DNA from: Atrina japonica
Lineage: Eukaryota; Mollusca; Bivalvia; Pterioida; Pinnidae
Length of the DNA: 64,000 nucleotides
Assembly (NCBI GenBank): GCA_030159075.1
Contig: BROG01000074.1
Span: 745,501 to 809,500, forward strand
Reading direction: 5' to 3'
The notes beneath the pieces are model-generated. The model was not told the DNA's origin. It did not search any database and saw only the letters and a list, made by a program, of their open reading frames with translations. This document shows, piece after piece, positions 11,574 to 23,460 of this stretch. Each line of letters begins with the position of its first letter. Position 1 is the stretch's first letter. A program made the position numbers and the translations under genes.

Positions 11574-14099
11574 TGAATGGACAGTAAGAATGGATATTTC
11601 AAATGTATGTAGTTAAAAATATATTTGATATATGTGTCATCTACAGATTATATTATATATACTCGAGATAAAACAATGTAGCATTATCTACAGGAATTAG
11701 ATTTATATATACTGATCAGCGACCTATTCCCCCCAAGTACCAATTCTCGCCAACTGTTTTAAACTTGCTTGGAACGTACAAACACGTGCAAATTTTGACA
11801 CATGTTTTTTGTGTGTGTTTCCTGTACAAGATTCTATTCTGATTGCTGAGCGAAAAGAAAAACTATTTTTTGAGAAAACAGAAAATATTAGGTAAAAGAA
11901 AACGACTTGGCGAGAATCGTTCGTTCACCGGTACAGGTCTACTAAGTTAAAGTGGATTCCGGATTCTGTCAAAAGTCGAATTTTTCTATACCTTTAAATC
12001 CACTGCTATCTGTTTATTTTCTATTATATTTATTTGCTATTCATCTACACTCATTTACTCCTGCAAAATCCTTATGATGTGGTCTTTAGTATTCAAGTTC
12101 AATTTCTACAGCATTGTTTTTTTTTGGAATTAGTAAGAATGTTAGGCTGAACAATAAAATAAAACTGCACATAACTTTCTCGTATTTGTTTGTTGTTTAT
12201 TTTTAATGGGGAACAAGTCTTCTGTTTCATAACTTCAGCCTTTTATTTCAAAAACATGACCAATATAGTAAATTCCATATAACCTGGCGGGTGAGTTTTG
12301 TGAAAATATCTGTATCTGAACGACTTTAAATTCTAAAGCATAACATTAAAAGTACATTGACTAGAGTAATAGTACCTACTTGTCACCATACATAAGAGAG
12401 AATCCAGTGAGGAATAAAACAGTTTTTTCCGTGCAGATTGTCATAAACGAAAAGGGAGTAGAATCATCCGTATGATTATCAAAATGTTACTCAGCTCCGC
12501 CAATCTTATATGAATCGGTAAATACCATAGTGTTAACCGTCAGGAGGTTCAGGTGACGGTATTCAAATAAGTAAAAGAATGGACAAATAGCTCCGGAAGA
12601 TCTGGAAGTGGAGTCAGGTGTCATACAGGAGCGAGCTATGAGACTGTTGTGAAGACAACGTTTAAGCACTAAGCTTTAGATGTCTAGAGACATTTTAAGG
12701 AAAACTGTCAAACAATTTTAATATATTATATCTCTAAGATTGGACAGTTTTTCTTTCAGTTTTTTTAGTTCATGATGTCAGCTTGGGTTTGAGCCCCGCT
12801 GCAACTTTAGCTGTGTGTGTCAGGAAGTCAATTCGGTTTACCTGGACTTTTATCGGGTACATTGTAACTGGATGTTTTCTTCGATCATTAAAAACTTTAC
12901 CTTTCAAAGGAAAAATTGTTTCTTGGCATGCGGCAGAAAACGTATATACTGTACAAGCTGCTTATTATTATAAAATTTTCTCGGTTGCTACAGAACATCA
13001 ATGTCGTAAAAGTTACATTTGTAATATGATACATAATTATCACACTTTCATTGATTAGATGCGTTTTGTGTTAAAACGGCGCGGCCAGAGAATAATGAGT
13101 ACAGACACCATTAAATAATCTCAGGTGATATTACAAAATAGAGAGGTGAATCAGTGTGGAAACGAATTCAGATCTAGATAATTTTTTTTTCAAAATGTCA
13201 AATGATTTGTAAAATTTTCCAGTGGTGGAAATATTACCAAAGTCATCATACAATTTAAACCTGATTACGACAAGTAAATTAATTAGGATTTGTGAAGCTG
13301 CTGTGTTTATCGCTGCTGTTTATTAACTATGACAAGTCTGTGATGTTGAATAATTTGAGCAGTTATAACTAGATCAATTGCTATAATTTGGAAGAAGCGT
13401 TCATTACTAATACACATTTCAACTGAAAGGAATTATATAAATTGATGGTCAAGCTAAAATTCAAAATTATGAGACCAGTAATTTGGAATAAACTTTATAA
13501 ACTTTAATATCATTATCTATCAGACTATACATCATTTTCTTTCATTATGAATTTTGTTCAATGATTTACTGTCCTGATATAAATGATTTATAAACATTTA
13601 TTACAATACAATAGATTGTCTTTAGTTGACTTTACCCAGACAGTGGTGTCGAAACAATATAGTTTCCTGATCTTTTAGATGTTGAAATATGCTACGGGAA
13701 AAGCCGCCAACAATGTAGTGAGGGCGTGGTCACCGGCATTAACATTTGATTGGCAGAAAATACTCGGTTGAAATATATTTAAAAGTGCATATGTATATAC
13801 GATAGGCAAAGATGAATTAATAACGGCCAAAACCATACTGAGAAAAGTAAACGTGTCATATCCTTTTGTAGGACATAAACTGATATCAATCATATGGGTA
13901 AGTAAATATAATAAATTTTGCTTCAAAATATTAATATTTTTCTTAATAAAATACTTTTAGATAATTTTTTCTAAGATTTTTCAGTCATGGCTATTTATAT
14001 AAATAAATAATGGATAGTAATAGATGCATAATATCTAGATATGATGTGTTACATAATTATAAGGAATAGTACCTCCATGTTTACTGATTTTGTGAAAGT
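11574..14099. other. Intergenic, mostly no recognisable content
   Basis: No gene is supported. A TTCTCGCCAA block near 11746 and its inverse near 11908 may be the arms of a worn fold-back element of about 200 bp. Near 12785 GGGTTTGAGCCCCGCTG looks like a pol III B box with flanking SINE sequence. Short open frames at 12783-13058 and 13675-13926 have no recognisable domain. Confidence 0.4.
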
Positions 14100-14210
14100 T
14101 TTTTTTTTCCGGGAGTCCGGCGGTCTCTTCCGGATTCTCTCTTTTACCATTAAAATTGGCCACCGGCATATATCTGAAACATTGTTGATCGTGGTGTAAA
14201 ACAACATTCA
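14100..14210 (+). mobile_element. SINE 3'-domain fragment
   Basis: GTCTCTTCCGGATTCTCTC, then AATTGGCCACCGGCATATAT and CTGAAACATTGTTGATCGTG follow the order of the SINE 3' half seen in reverse at 36468. The tRNA-like head is missing. Confidence 0.55.
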
Positions 14211-14419
14211 ATTCATACAAAATTCAACAATGTCGTTCAAATACTATGAATGTTTATCTTAGACTTGCATCATCCTTTTAACGAAATGAAAAGTAATATC
14301 ATACCATTAAGCTTAGACATTATTGCAAATGCTAATCATACGTGGATGACATACACATCAAATAATTAACTTTGGTAGCAGTGTTTATGTAATTCGAATA
14401 CGTTTACAAAGAGATAGGC

Positions 14420-14490
14420 GTCGGTCTGGTTCAGTCGGTAGCGCGCTCGACTCTTGATCTTGAGGTCGTGAGTTCGACTCCAGCCTGTCT
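14420..14490 (+). mobile_element. tRNA-Lys(CUU)-like sequence: pseudo-tRNA or SINE head
   Basis: The A box TGGTTCAGTCGGTAGCGC (14427-14444) and B box AGTTCGACTCC (14471-14481) have normal spacing. The would-be anticodon loop CTCTTGA gives anticodon CTT, and the surrounding bases resemble animal tRNA-Lys(CUU). The acceptor stem does not pair in the standard register, and both the anticodon stem and the T stem have mismatches. A working tRNA is therefore unlikely. Confidence 0.55.
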
Positions 14491-16430
14491 TTAAGGCTGA
14501 GACAGTAAAAACCGATAGCGCAATGTCCTTGAGATTTTCTAAATTGAAGAAAAAACCCTTATAAAAATATAAATCAGTATTATTGCCACAGTGTCGTTTA
14601 TTATAGATGATTTTTAAAATAGCCGATTGGTTTTAGTATTTTTTTCTGAAATAAAATAAAATATGTATGTTTAAAAGTTGTTGAGTCATCTTGCTTCATG
14701 CTTATCTCTTTGTTGTATCATATCAATCATATCAATATCAAATTGTAATCATTACTTAAACACAGCAATGACCTGAAATGATATACGAGAGGATTGTATC
14801 ACATCTATAAAACACTGCTGAAACTCGAAATAACACCTCTTACTTTCAGAGGAAAACAATCGATTAGTTAGAGCTTACCCATAAAACACGCAAGTATCGA
14901 AGAGTTCTGTAAATATTGACTATAATTATAATAGTAGAAATTTCTGTTAATCTGAAATGCAAATCAGAGGTGAATACTCATCTTGTGAAAATACGTCAAC
15001 AATCACTGTCATTAACCTTGCAGTTAGTACCTTTTGTAATTACAATGTACTTATATCTAGAAATATATCTATTTTACTGGTTGACATTAATTCTACCAAA
15101 TATGTTCAGTTTTTGTAATTAGTATTAATTAAAACTTTGGCTAGAGATCATAAACCGTTCCCATGATTCGTGACGTCACAATGCTTTGCCTGACCAAATG
15201 GTCTAACAAATTATTGACGTAATACCACGAAACATTTGGAATTAGGTGTATGACCGGTCTTTGTGGGTCATGTGATATAGGGTGTCTATACAACTCAATA
15301 TCATATACTGTCATGAAATTAGACGAAACCAGGCAAGAGGTAAGAACATTGTATGGAAATTTAATACCTTTCACTGAAATAATTGGTTCGTGTATTAGCT
15401 TTTTAGCTTTATCGTGAGCTATATATGTCAAATAATAAAAAACATCACTTTTTGTGTTAGATGCTATTTTTGCTGATAAACGGACTCCATTGGCTCTTCA
15501 CTGCAAATAATTTTCAAAAAGAAACTTTGAATATATTGAAACCAATAAATATTTTCCTTCCAGGGACTGTAATATTGTGCTCGTTAAACAGACATTTTGG
15601 AGGTGTAAATTAGCTAGTAGATTGAACATTGGCATTTATATAACATGTTAGACATATTTACGAGTTTCTGTGTCGTTTTATTCAAGGTAAGTTATATAGA
15701 TTTTTAAAATTACACCTTTCGTCTATGAAACGTAAAACACAATCTACTTCCTTACAATGTTTAAACTCTTGATATTAAGAGAATGTTTTCCAAAAACTTT
15801 AATATTGAAAAACAACAGCGGTAGAAGTATACAAATTAAAATCAAATCATCCCGATGGGATGGGACTTTGAGACGCGTAAAGGTAAGGGGAACTTCGTGA
15901 CAATCTATTAAGTATACCTAAAAATTCGAATATTAATTTTATAACATCAAAATAAAGGGTAAATAGTTCTTGAACAACCAGTTGTACAATCAAGAATGTT
16001 TTCAATAGATTTAATTCAGCAATTGTACAATAATGGTTTTCCACTATATAATAAAATTACTTTTTTTCCAAAAACATCCTGACCATTGGATTGATAGAAC
16101 TATTTCATTCCAAAAGCTAATATATATTTTCAGAAAAATGCGCAGCGTGGCAAACCAACTCGTATAGCAACCTAAGTAGTTTCCCCTAAACCTGTGTTAA
16201 GAAGACGAAATGCAGTGAAATGGAAAGAAGCAGAAAATAACCTTCCAGACTTGTTTAAGATAATTTCATTTTAAAATACCGGTACCTTGATATCATAAGC
16301 ATAGAATCTATTTCTGTACTTATCATAATCACTACACAAGATGTATCGATGTAGAATATCTATCGATACAGTATAAAAAGCTCATGCAGTCAAATGATTT
16401 ACCAGATGTATTTCTTGCGTTCATTAATTA
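14491..16430. other. Intergenic, nothing recognised
   Basis: AT-rich sequence without supported genes. It holds a perfect CRE-type palindrome GTGACGTCAC near 15170, of unknown relevance. Open frames at 14916-15122, 15141-15431 and 15847-16044 show no family resemblance. Confidence 0.4.
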
Positions 16431-16445
16431 GATAGATAGATAGAT

Positions 16446-16643
16446 ACTATGTAGTTTCTTTTATTCGCGGGGATTTAATTTCGCTATATTCGCGGTCATA
16501 GCCAATTCAGCGAAATTAAATACCCGTGAATATAATACATTACATTTATAAAGTATCATAAAGACAATTCATAACCTATCTTGCGCGAAGTTCCTCTCAG
16601 AAAAACGCGAAAATTTATCCCCGTGAAATTAAACAACCATACA
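16446..16643. mobile_element. MITE-like fold-back inserted in a GATA tract
   Basis: The left arm TACTATGTAGTTTC... with TTCGCGGGGATTTAATTTCG is mirrored by the right arm, whose complement starts TACTGTATGGTTG and continues into CACGGGGATAAATTTTCGCG. TAGATAGATA runs lie on both outer sides, as if the element had landed in a GATA microsatellite. No coding capacity. Confidence 0.65.
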
Positions 16644-17230
16644 GTAGATAGATAGATGGATAGATAGATTAAGTAGATAGATAAAAAGATAGTGTACATG
16701 TTGAAAATTTTATTCAAAGGATATGCATAATTTTACCACATTTTCAGTTTTTGATTTATACTAAAAAAGTCCCAGTAAATCAAAAAGTGAAAATGTTATA
16801 TGTATCACAGGGGCAAATTAAATTAAGTGCGAGTGCCTTCTAAGGGCCGACCAGAGCCTATTTTATACGTTTCACATAATATGGCGGGGCTGAGTAACCT
16901 TTTGATTATCATACGAAATATCTAACATGGGGCAGTTTTCGCCTTTTTATAAGCCGCGAAATTTAGTTTTTAAAAATGTACAGTTCGTGCTAAAGTTTTC
17001 TTACTTTTTTCAGAATTACAGGGGAACAGGTTTATATTTGGAATAAGAATATGGCTTTGAAGAAAGAACGTTCGGTCATTATATATTTGTACTTGACAAT
17101 TAAATCGGGTTTGTCAAATAGTTCTGGTAACGTTCAGATTCTGTTTTAAGTTACCTATAATGCTTCAAAAACCATTGAATCTTATGAATGCTTCTCGTGA
17201 ACCAGACAGCGTAGAATCATTTTGCACGCC
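16644..17230. other. Region upstream of the GPCR
   Basis: GATA remnants to about 16690, then unique AT-rich sequence. No TATA box or initiator is clear enough to call. An in-frame TGA at 17198 closes the frame before the GPCR start. Confidence 0.4.
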
Positions 17231-18199
17231 ATGAATGAATCAACGAATGCGCTACCGCGCCCAGGTTTCCCGCCAACTTTGATATTTTTCATCACTCTGC
17301 AGCAATTAATATTTGTTGCGGCATGTGTCGGAAACTGTATTGTCGTTATAGTATTTACCAAATACATAAAATTTCAGATTATTACGAATAAGTTTATTGT
17401 TAGTCTTGCCGTAGCTGATTTCTTTACCGGTACAGCGTCAGGTTTACAAATAATATATTTTTTCAAGGAAACCTTGAACAGTAATATGGTAATGTGCTTT
17501 TTACGATATCAGATTATTGGGTCTATGACAATGTGTTCTCAATTGACCGTCAGTTTTACGACATTTGATCGGTTTGTGGCAATATGTTTCCCCCATCATT
17601 ATCAAACGTTAATGTCAAACAAGACAGCGAACTCACTGATTGCTTTTGCCTGGGCTTTTTCGCTGTTTCTGACATTTTCACCGTTCTTTGGAGCAAACAA
17701 TTGGAATGAAGGGGTACCCTGTATATTCAATTTACTATTTACTCAAACATTATATCTGATAAGTGCTATCACTATTTACGCGTTTATGCTTTCGTCATTC
17801 ATAATGTACGTATGTATAATGCATAAAGCTTGGAAATTTCACAAACGAGTCGTCCCGTTGATAGACACTACCCAAAACAAGGAGAGGATGAAAAAGATGA
17901 TCAAAAATGTTAGGAGTGCAAAAGCAATTGGGATTGTAACAGCGGCATTCAGTGTGTGTTGGGCGCCGTACTATGTATTTCAGTTCCGGTACGGTTTAGG
18001 GTTACATACAGATGTCAACATTTTAGATATCGGTCTTTCTTTATGGTTGGTCTTTTTGGGACTTTTTAACAGTATTGTTAATCCATTTATATATGCATGG
18101 CAAAGACAAAACTTTAGAGCTGCCTGTAAGAAACTATTTAATTGTAGAACGACTGATTCTGGAAATTCTATTGCCATCAATGTTTCTACAATTGCATAA
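17231..18199 (+). CDS. Class A (rhodopsin-like) GPCR, orphan, single exon
   Basis: A complete 322-residue seven-helix receptor of the plasma membrane. The start is the first ATG after an in-frame stop (TGA, 17198). N2 lies in an NES glycosylation site. Family marks: GN at 34-35 in TM1, LAVAD at 59-63 in TM2, C89 and C164 for the TM3-ECL2 disulfide, DRF at 113-115 in place of DRY, W141 in TM4, CWAP at 243-246 in TM6 and NPFIY at 284-288 in TM7. A short tail with C299 and C305 could be palmitoylated. TM3 position 3.32 is I96, not Asp, which argues against a biogenic amine receptor. The ECL2 string C-I-F resembles the C-x-F of adenosine receptors, but the adenosine Asn at 6.55 is Q251 here. The ligand is unknown. 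It has no introns and no damage, and is probably functional. Confidence 0.93.
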   Translation: MNESTNALPRPGFPPTLIFFITLQQLIFVAACVGNCIVVIVFTKYIKFQIITNKFIVSLAVADFFTGTASGLQIIYFFKETLNSNMVMCFLRYQIIGSMTMCSQLTVSFTTFDRFVAICFPHHYQTLMSNKTANSLIAFAWAFSLFLTFSPFFGANNWNEGVPCIFNLLFTQTLYLISAITIYAFMLSSFIMYVCIMHKAWKFHKRVVPLIDTTQNKERMKKMIKNVRSAKAIGIVTAAFSVCWAPYYVFQFRYGLGLHTDVNILDIGLSLWLVFLGLFNSIVNPFIYAWQRQNFRAACKKLFNCRTTDSGNSIAINVSTIA

Positions 18200-18225
18200 T
18201 AGCAAATGTGTTAATTTATTTATTA

Positions 18226-18370
18226 TGTTTTAAAGAGGTATAAGCTGTGTTTTTTTTTTTTTCATAAAACTTTTTTTTCCCTTTTTTACTACTTAGATTG
18301 ATATAAATGTACAATATCAAAAATAGATATACACAGGCATAACAATTCTTAAATTCCTATATATTTAGTG
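18226..18370 (-). mobile_element. MITE-like dispersed repeat, copy 1
   Basis: The reverse complement contains TATAGGAATTTAAGAATTG, TGCCTGTGTATATCTA and a terminal ACACAGCTTATACC. This order matches the copies at 20023, 34036 and 61460. It lies just after the GPCR stop codon. Confidence 0.6.
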
Positions 18371-18394
18371 AAAATTGCTTGAGAAACCCACTTT

Positions 18395-19590
18395 GGCACT
18401 TTGATTAATTCAACCTTACTAGGTATATACATTGGTCATGATACAAATGTTTGTTTACAGAAAAACTGGTATGATAAATTATACCAGTTGCATGTATGGA
18501 AGAAAAGAAAATTAACCATCTTTGCTAAAACATGTATTGTAAACATATTTATAGCTCTGTCAAAATTATATTATTCTGCTTCTATTTTAAAGTATCCTCC
18601 ACATGATGTCATAAAATATATTAATACTGCTATCTGTGGTTATATTTGGCAAACCAAGAGATCGCGTTAAAAGAAATACATTAATTGGTAAAATTGATAG
18701 GGGTGGAATAGGTATTGTTGATGTTGAAACAAATTTAAAGCTCTTAAAGGAAAATGGATAGCTAGAATTATGTTAAGGAAAAGTTCTATCAATTCATTTG
18801 TTATATCTTTTTTATACAACAGAACTTGGATTGTGATTTTATTGTAAAAATAAATACTACACATTTTTCCGAGATTAGTAATTTATTACAAGGTATTCCA
18901 CGTTTTTACATTTAAGTATTATCTGGATTTAATGAGTGTAAATAAATTAACTTTGATCTTACAAGTGATCAGTTTCTATCGCAGCCTATATGCTTAACAA
19001 ATTGTTCAAATACATGTATAAAGGAAACTCACAATGTTTTAAAAACTGGGGTAAAAGTGGTATATTGTTTGTAAAAGATTTATATAATGCAAATGTTTCA
19101 AAGATATTGAATTATTTAATGGTGTTCTCAGAAAAAAAAAATGGATTTGTGAATATAATATACTTAAAGGGTTTTTAATAAATATTGTGGTGTATACGAC
19201 ACTTCTATGAGTAGATATATCAATATAAAGTAAAAGAAAACTATACATTTTGTTCTGTGGTAATATTTTCCAGTGTTTTTACAACAAAAAAGTGGTTTCT
19301 TTTATAATATATTATTAGAAAGGACATTTGTTAGACCCCTTACAGAGAGTAAATGGTATGGAGATTTTAGTATAGATTTTAACACTTTTAGAAAGAACAT
19401 CAAAATACAAAAAGTACTAAACATAAAAGATAAACAAGATGCTGAGTTCAACTACAAATTATTACATAATTTATTAAATTGTAATAAGCAATTAAACAAA
19501 TGGAAAACAGGTCAATCAGATAAATGCCCAAATTATCTTCAAACAAAATATTTTTCATTTATTATTTTCTTGTGATATTGTTAAAAATGT
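18395..19590 (+). mobile_element. Decayed LINE: C-terminal part of ORF2
   Basis: Fragments in shifting frames read LLGIYIGHDTN, KKRKLTIFAKTCIV, ALSKLYYSASIL and ICGYIWQTKRSR (18401-18670), then RNTLIGKIDRGGIGIVDVE, and further on FNYKLLHNLLNCNKQL (about 19440-19500) ending near an SFIIFLSCDI region. This is the RT thumb and C-terminal domain of L1/Tx1-like LINEs as I recall them. At least three frame breaks and stops make it dead. The 5' part is absent. Confidence 0.7.
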
Positions 19591-20022
19591 TTACAATATA
19601 GTACAGTTATGTGTACATTTTGATATTGGAAAATAATCTTAGTTGGTTTAATTTCTTTCATGAGATCAACAACAAAACTATTCTGTATAACAATTTGATA
19701 TCCTTTATTGCTTACAAAATTCACAAATATAAGATGTATAGTAGAGCAAAAAAGTGAAAGAGAAACTGAAACTGAAAATGGATTACAAAATTGTATGACT
19801 ATAAGATATTTGAAATAATATCAGAACATTTATGATTTTGTATTTGTCTATATACAGATTATATGAATGTCATAGTATTGTAAGGCACGTGCACTGCCCG
19901 ATGTGTAGTGTCATTTGTATCAGGGCTTATGTAATTAGTAAAACAATCAAAAGTGAAAAAAAAAAATTCACCCTTACTATTTGTATATGCCTACCACAAA
20001 GAACCTGACCTTATTTTTTTAC

Positions 20023-20160
20023 AAGAATATAGGAATATAAGATTTTTTCTGCCTGTGTATAGCTCTTATTTGTTATTGTACATCTAGTACAAGTAGTAAA
20101 AGTAGAAAAAAATTCGAAATATTTTTTTTTCTGGTGAACACAGCTAATGCCCTTTAGATT
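20023..20160 (+). mobile_element. MITE-like dispersed repeat, copy 2
   Basis: ACAAGAATATAGGAATATAA, CTGCCTGTGTATAGCTCTTA and terminal ACACAGCTAATGCCC match copies 1, 3 and 4. No protein is encoded. Confidence 0.6.
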
Positions 20161-21407
20161 AGTGTTCAAAAATTTTTATGATATTTCAGTTATCATTTAG
20201 TATGTTGGAGTGTGTGTATTGAATGGCTTTCATCTAACGTGACTCTAAAGAGGACAAGTGATAAGTCATTATCCAACATGAATACGTTGTAACATGTTTT
20301 GTACATTTTTTTTCAATTATTTTTTCGCCGCAATAGTGAGATATTGATAATGTAACATGTACTTCAAATAGACCAGGTAACTAATATATACTGGTATGAA
20401 CAACTCTATATTTAAACTTGTGGAGATTGACATGTCAGGTATAGTTATACCAGATAAAACGGATATTCTGAAATACGATTCATGTTTGTCATACAAAGAT
20501 TCATAGCTACAGTGGACTTTGTAATATTATAATGTGCCACAGACGTCAGGCGGTTCAAATTTCAAAATTAGTTATAGTCATGATACAAAATATAATAGCC
20601 AGGATATAAATGTACGGCACACAATCAGAGACAGCATATGTTTTGATACAGATCAATAATATCATTTCATAAGAGACGACCTGAAATTCTCATCCCGATG
20701 TAGATCTACTATATGTAAGAAACTTATTTTGGCAAACATTAACGATGAAAAAACACCCCACACTCATTCACCATATTGTATATTTATTTTTATTTGAACT
20801 ATTCAAACTTTTTTACATTTGAAATTTTATTAACATTTTTAAATTTTAAAGATTGTCATTTTGTTATTCAAAATATTGTATTTCCACATTCTTTATGCCA
20901 TTCAATTTGGAATTCCTTTTACAGCATGGAGTCAAATATTTTCATCAGATGGTACATTCTATTGATTTATACTTTGGTATCTGAAATTTTTATATGGTAT
21001 ATCTCATCCGGTCATCAAACATTACATATACAATTTTACATATTTCGATTTCTGTTCTTCATCTGGGTAACCAATCTGTTTTAGTATTGTATGGCATCGA
21101 ATATCATATTTCTTGATGTTATGTTTTATATATCAATTCAAAGAATAGCAGTACGCTATTAACGAATGTCTTATTTTAATACATGTTGTATGATATGATC
21201 ATTTTATTCGAAAAACACTATTATCACATGTAATATTATACATTATCAAACGAGTTAAAAGTGACAAATTGTATTGATTGTCTTGTTAGTGAGTACATCT
21301 GTTTAAATCATTATAACCGCCAGTTTATTTCTGTACTTTTCTGTTGTTTAAGCCTCGATAATCCTATAACTGAATTAAGATAAATACTGTATTATTGCAG
21401 ATACAGT
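20161..21407. other. Intergenic; contains an RT-element tail remnant
   Basis: No gene supported. At 20951-20997 CATTCTATTGATTTATACTT and GGTATCTGAAATTTTTATAT match the tail of the RT element at 3610-3650. The rest is AT-rich unique sequence. Confidence 0.45.
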
Positions 21408-21985
21408 GAAACCTTGCTTTATGACCACCTCGCTTTGGAGACCACTTCACATTTAAGACCAAATATTGAAGTCTCTTGAAAATTTCATAACAAATGTGCA
21501 AAAAGAATAGCGCCTCACTAAAGACACCTACTTGCGAATCAGACCACTCTTAGTAAGTCAGTTAGGGGGTCTTAATACTGAGGTTCCACTGCAACATCCC
21601 ACTAATCAGACCACTCTTAGTAAGTCAGTTAGGGGGTCTTAATAGTGAGGTTCCACTGCAACATCCCACTAATCAGACCACTCTTAGTAAGTCAGTTAGG
21701 GGGTCTTAATAGTGAGATTCCACTGCAACATCCCACTAATCAGACCACTCTTAGTAAGTCAGTTAGGGGGTCTTAATAGTGAGGTTCCACTGCAACATCC
21801 CACTAATCAGACCACTTTCAGTCAGTTAAGGGGTCTTAATAGTGAGGTTCCACTGCAACACTCACTAATCAGACCACTTTCAGTCAGTTAGGGGGTCTAA
21901 ATAGTGAGTTTCCACAGTAACACTCACTAATCAGATCACTTTTATTCAGTCAGTTAGGGGGTCTTAATAGTGAGGTCCCACTGTA
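21408..21985. repeat. MITE end with a 67 bp tandem array
   Basis: A left end TACAGTGAAACCTTGC begins the region and an inverse end (GGTCCCACTGTA) closes it. From 21536 about seven units of 67 bp or slightly shorter repeat AATCAGACCACTC, GTCAGTTAGGGGGTCTTAAT and GAGGTTCCACTGCAAC. Each unit holds a copy of the right-hand terminal motif. Confidence 0.85.
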
Positions 21986-22504
21986 CATGTACATGTATAA
22001 CGTTTTTACCATTGTTGAGAATGTTCATCCTCTTATTTAGAATGTATGATTAATAAGTATGTGTAAAATGTATGTCTTCTGTACCATCTGGAGTTGTATT
22101 GGTAATTATGCAATGTAATCAATGTTTTGTATTATGGATTAAATATATTTAATATATATGTTCCAGTTATACTGTTGTTTTATTAAAATTTAATAAAAAA
22201 TATTACATATTATTTTGTACATTTTTATATCCAGTGATAAAAGATACGACGTTAATCAGTTCAAAACAGCTGTGATCTTTAGGAAATGTTAATACTACAC
22301 CACTTGAACAGCAAAATTCAGACTCTCTGCAGTAAACAAGGATATTTAATAAAGCACACTTTCATTAAATCATACTGATGTGTACCTTACTGTTGATACA
22401 CCCCTTTACAACATGACAATTACAATTTCTTTTCTATTTCTTACCGCTCGTGCAACTGGATACAGACAAATATTAGATTGTTTTATTTGACACTTTGCAT
22501 TGAC

Positions 22505-23460
22505 ATCTCGTACGATCTTACGTGTCTTTGATGTCAATATGTCGCCTTACAATATCGACTGAAAATGTTTTAACATCTGAAAGGTTACGTGTCTTTAATA
22601 CGGATATGTCCTGTCACAACAACGCCACAAAATCATTAGAATCTGGTTTTAACATCTGACAGGTTCTTATGTGTCTGTAGTACCTATATATCAAGTCAAA
22701 ACAACGCCACAAAATCATTAGAATCTGGTTTTAACATCTGACAGGTTCTTATGTGTCTGTAGTACCTATATATCAAGTCAAAACAACGCCACAAAGTCAT
22801 TAGAATCTGGTTTAAACGTCTGACAGGTTCTTATGTGTCTGTAGTACCTATATATCAAGTCAAAACAACGCCACAAAATCATTAGAATCTGGTGTAAACA
22901 TCTGACAGGTTCTTATGTGTCTGTAGATCCTATATATCAAGTCAAAACAACGCCACAAAGTCATTAGAATCTGGTTTTAACATCTGACAGGTTCTTATGT
23001 GTCTGTAGTACCTATATATCAAGTCAAAACAACGCCACAAAGTCATTAGAATCTGGTTTAAACGTCTGACAGGTTCTTATGTGTCTGTAGTACCTATATA
23101 TCAAGTCAAAACAACGCCACAAAGTCATTAGAATCTGGTTTAAACGTCTGACAGGTTCTTATGTGTCTGTAGATCCTATATATCAAGTCAAAACAACGCC
23201 ACAAAGTCATTAGAATCTGGTTTAAACGTCTGACAGGTTCTTATGTGTCTGTAGTACCTATATATATCAAGTCAAAACAACGCCACAAAGTCATTAGAAT
23301 CTGGTTTTTACATTTGATAGGTTCTAATGATTGTGTCTTTAATTTAGTACCTATACATCACGTCACAACAACGCCACAAAACCATAAGAAACTGTTTTAA
23401 CATGCGATAGGTTCTTATGTGTCTTTAATACGGATATGTCACATCATAACAAAGCCAAAC
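22505..23460. repeat. 82 bp tandem array, about 10 units
   Basis: Units hold CATTAGAATCTGGTTT, CTGACAGGTTCTTATGTGTC, ACCTATATATCAAGTC and AAAACAACGCCACAAA. The spacing of the first motif is 82 bp. The first one or two and the last units are more diverged, as expected for array edges. Confidence 0.93.

Noticed and set aside
12783..13926. Small open frames of 83-91 codons as genes
   Set aside because: No domain, no conserved motif, AT-rich background and a SINE-like B box at the start of the first.
15141..15431. 96-codon minus-strand open frame
   Set aside because: No recognisable family and no splice or start signals; chance frame in AT-rich DNA is more likely.
17222..17230. Earlier TTG start for the GPCR
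   Set aside because: A nuclear animal gene should start at ATG; the first in-frame ATG after the stop is at 17231 and gives a normal N-terminus with a glycosylation site.
18401..19575. Three separate small genes
   Set aside because: Together they form one broken LINE ORF2 C-terminal region in order.
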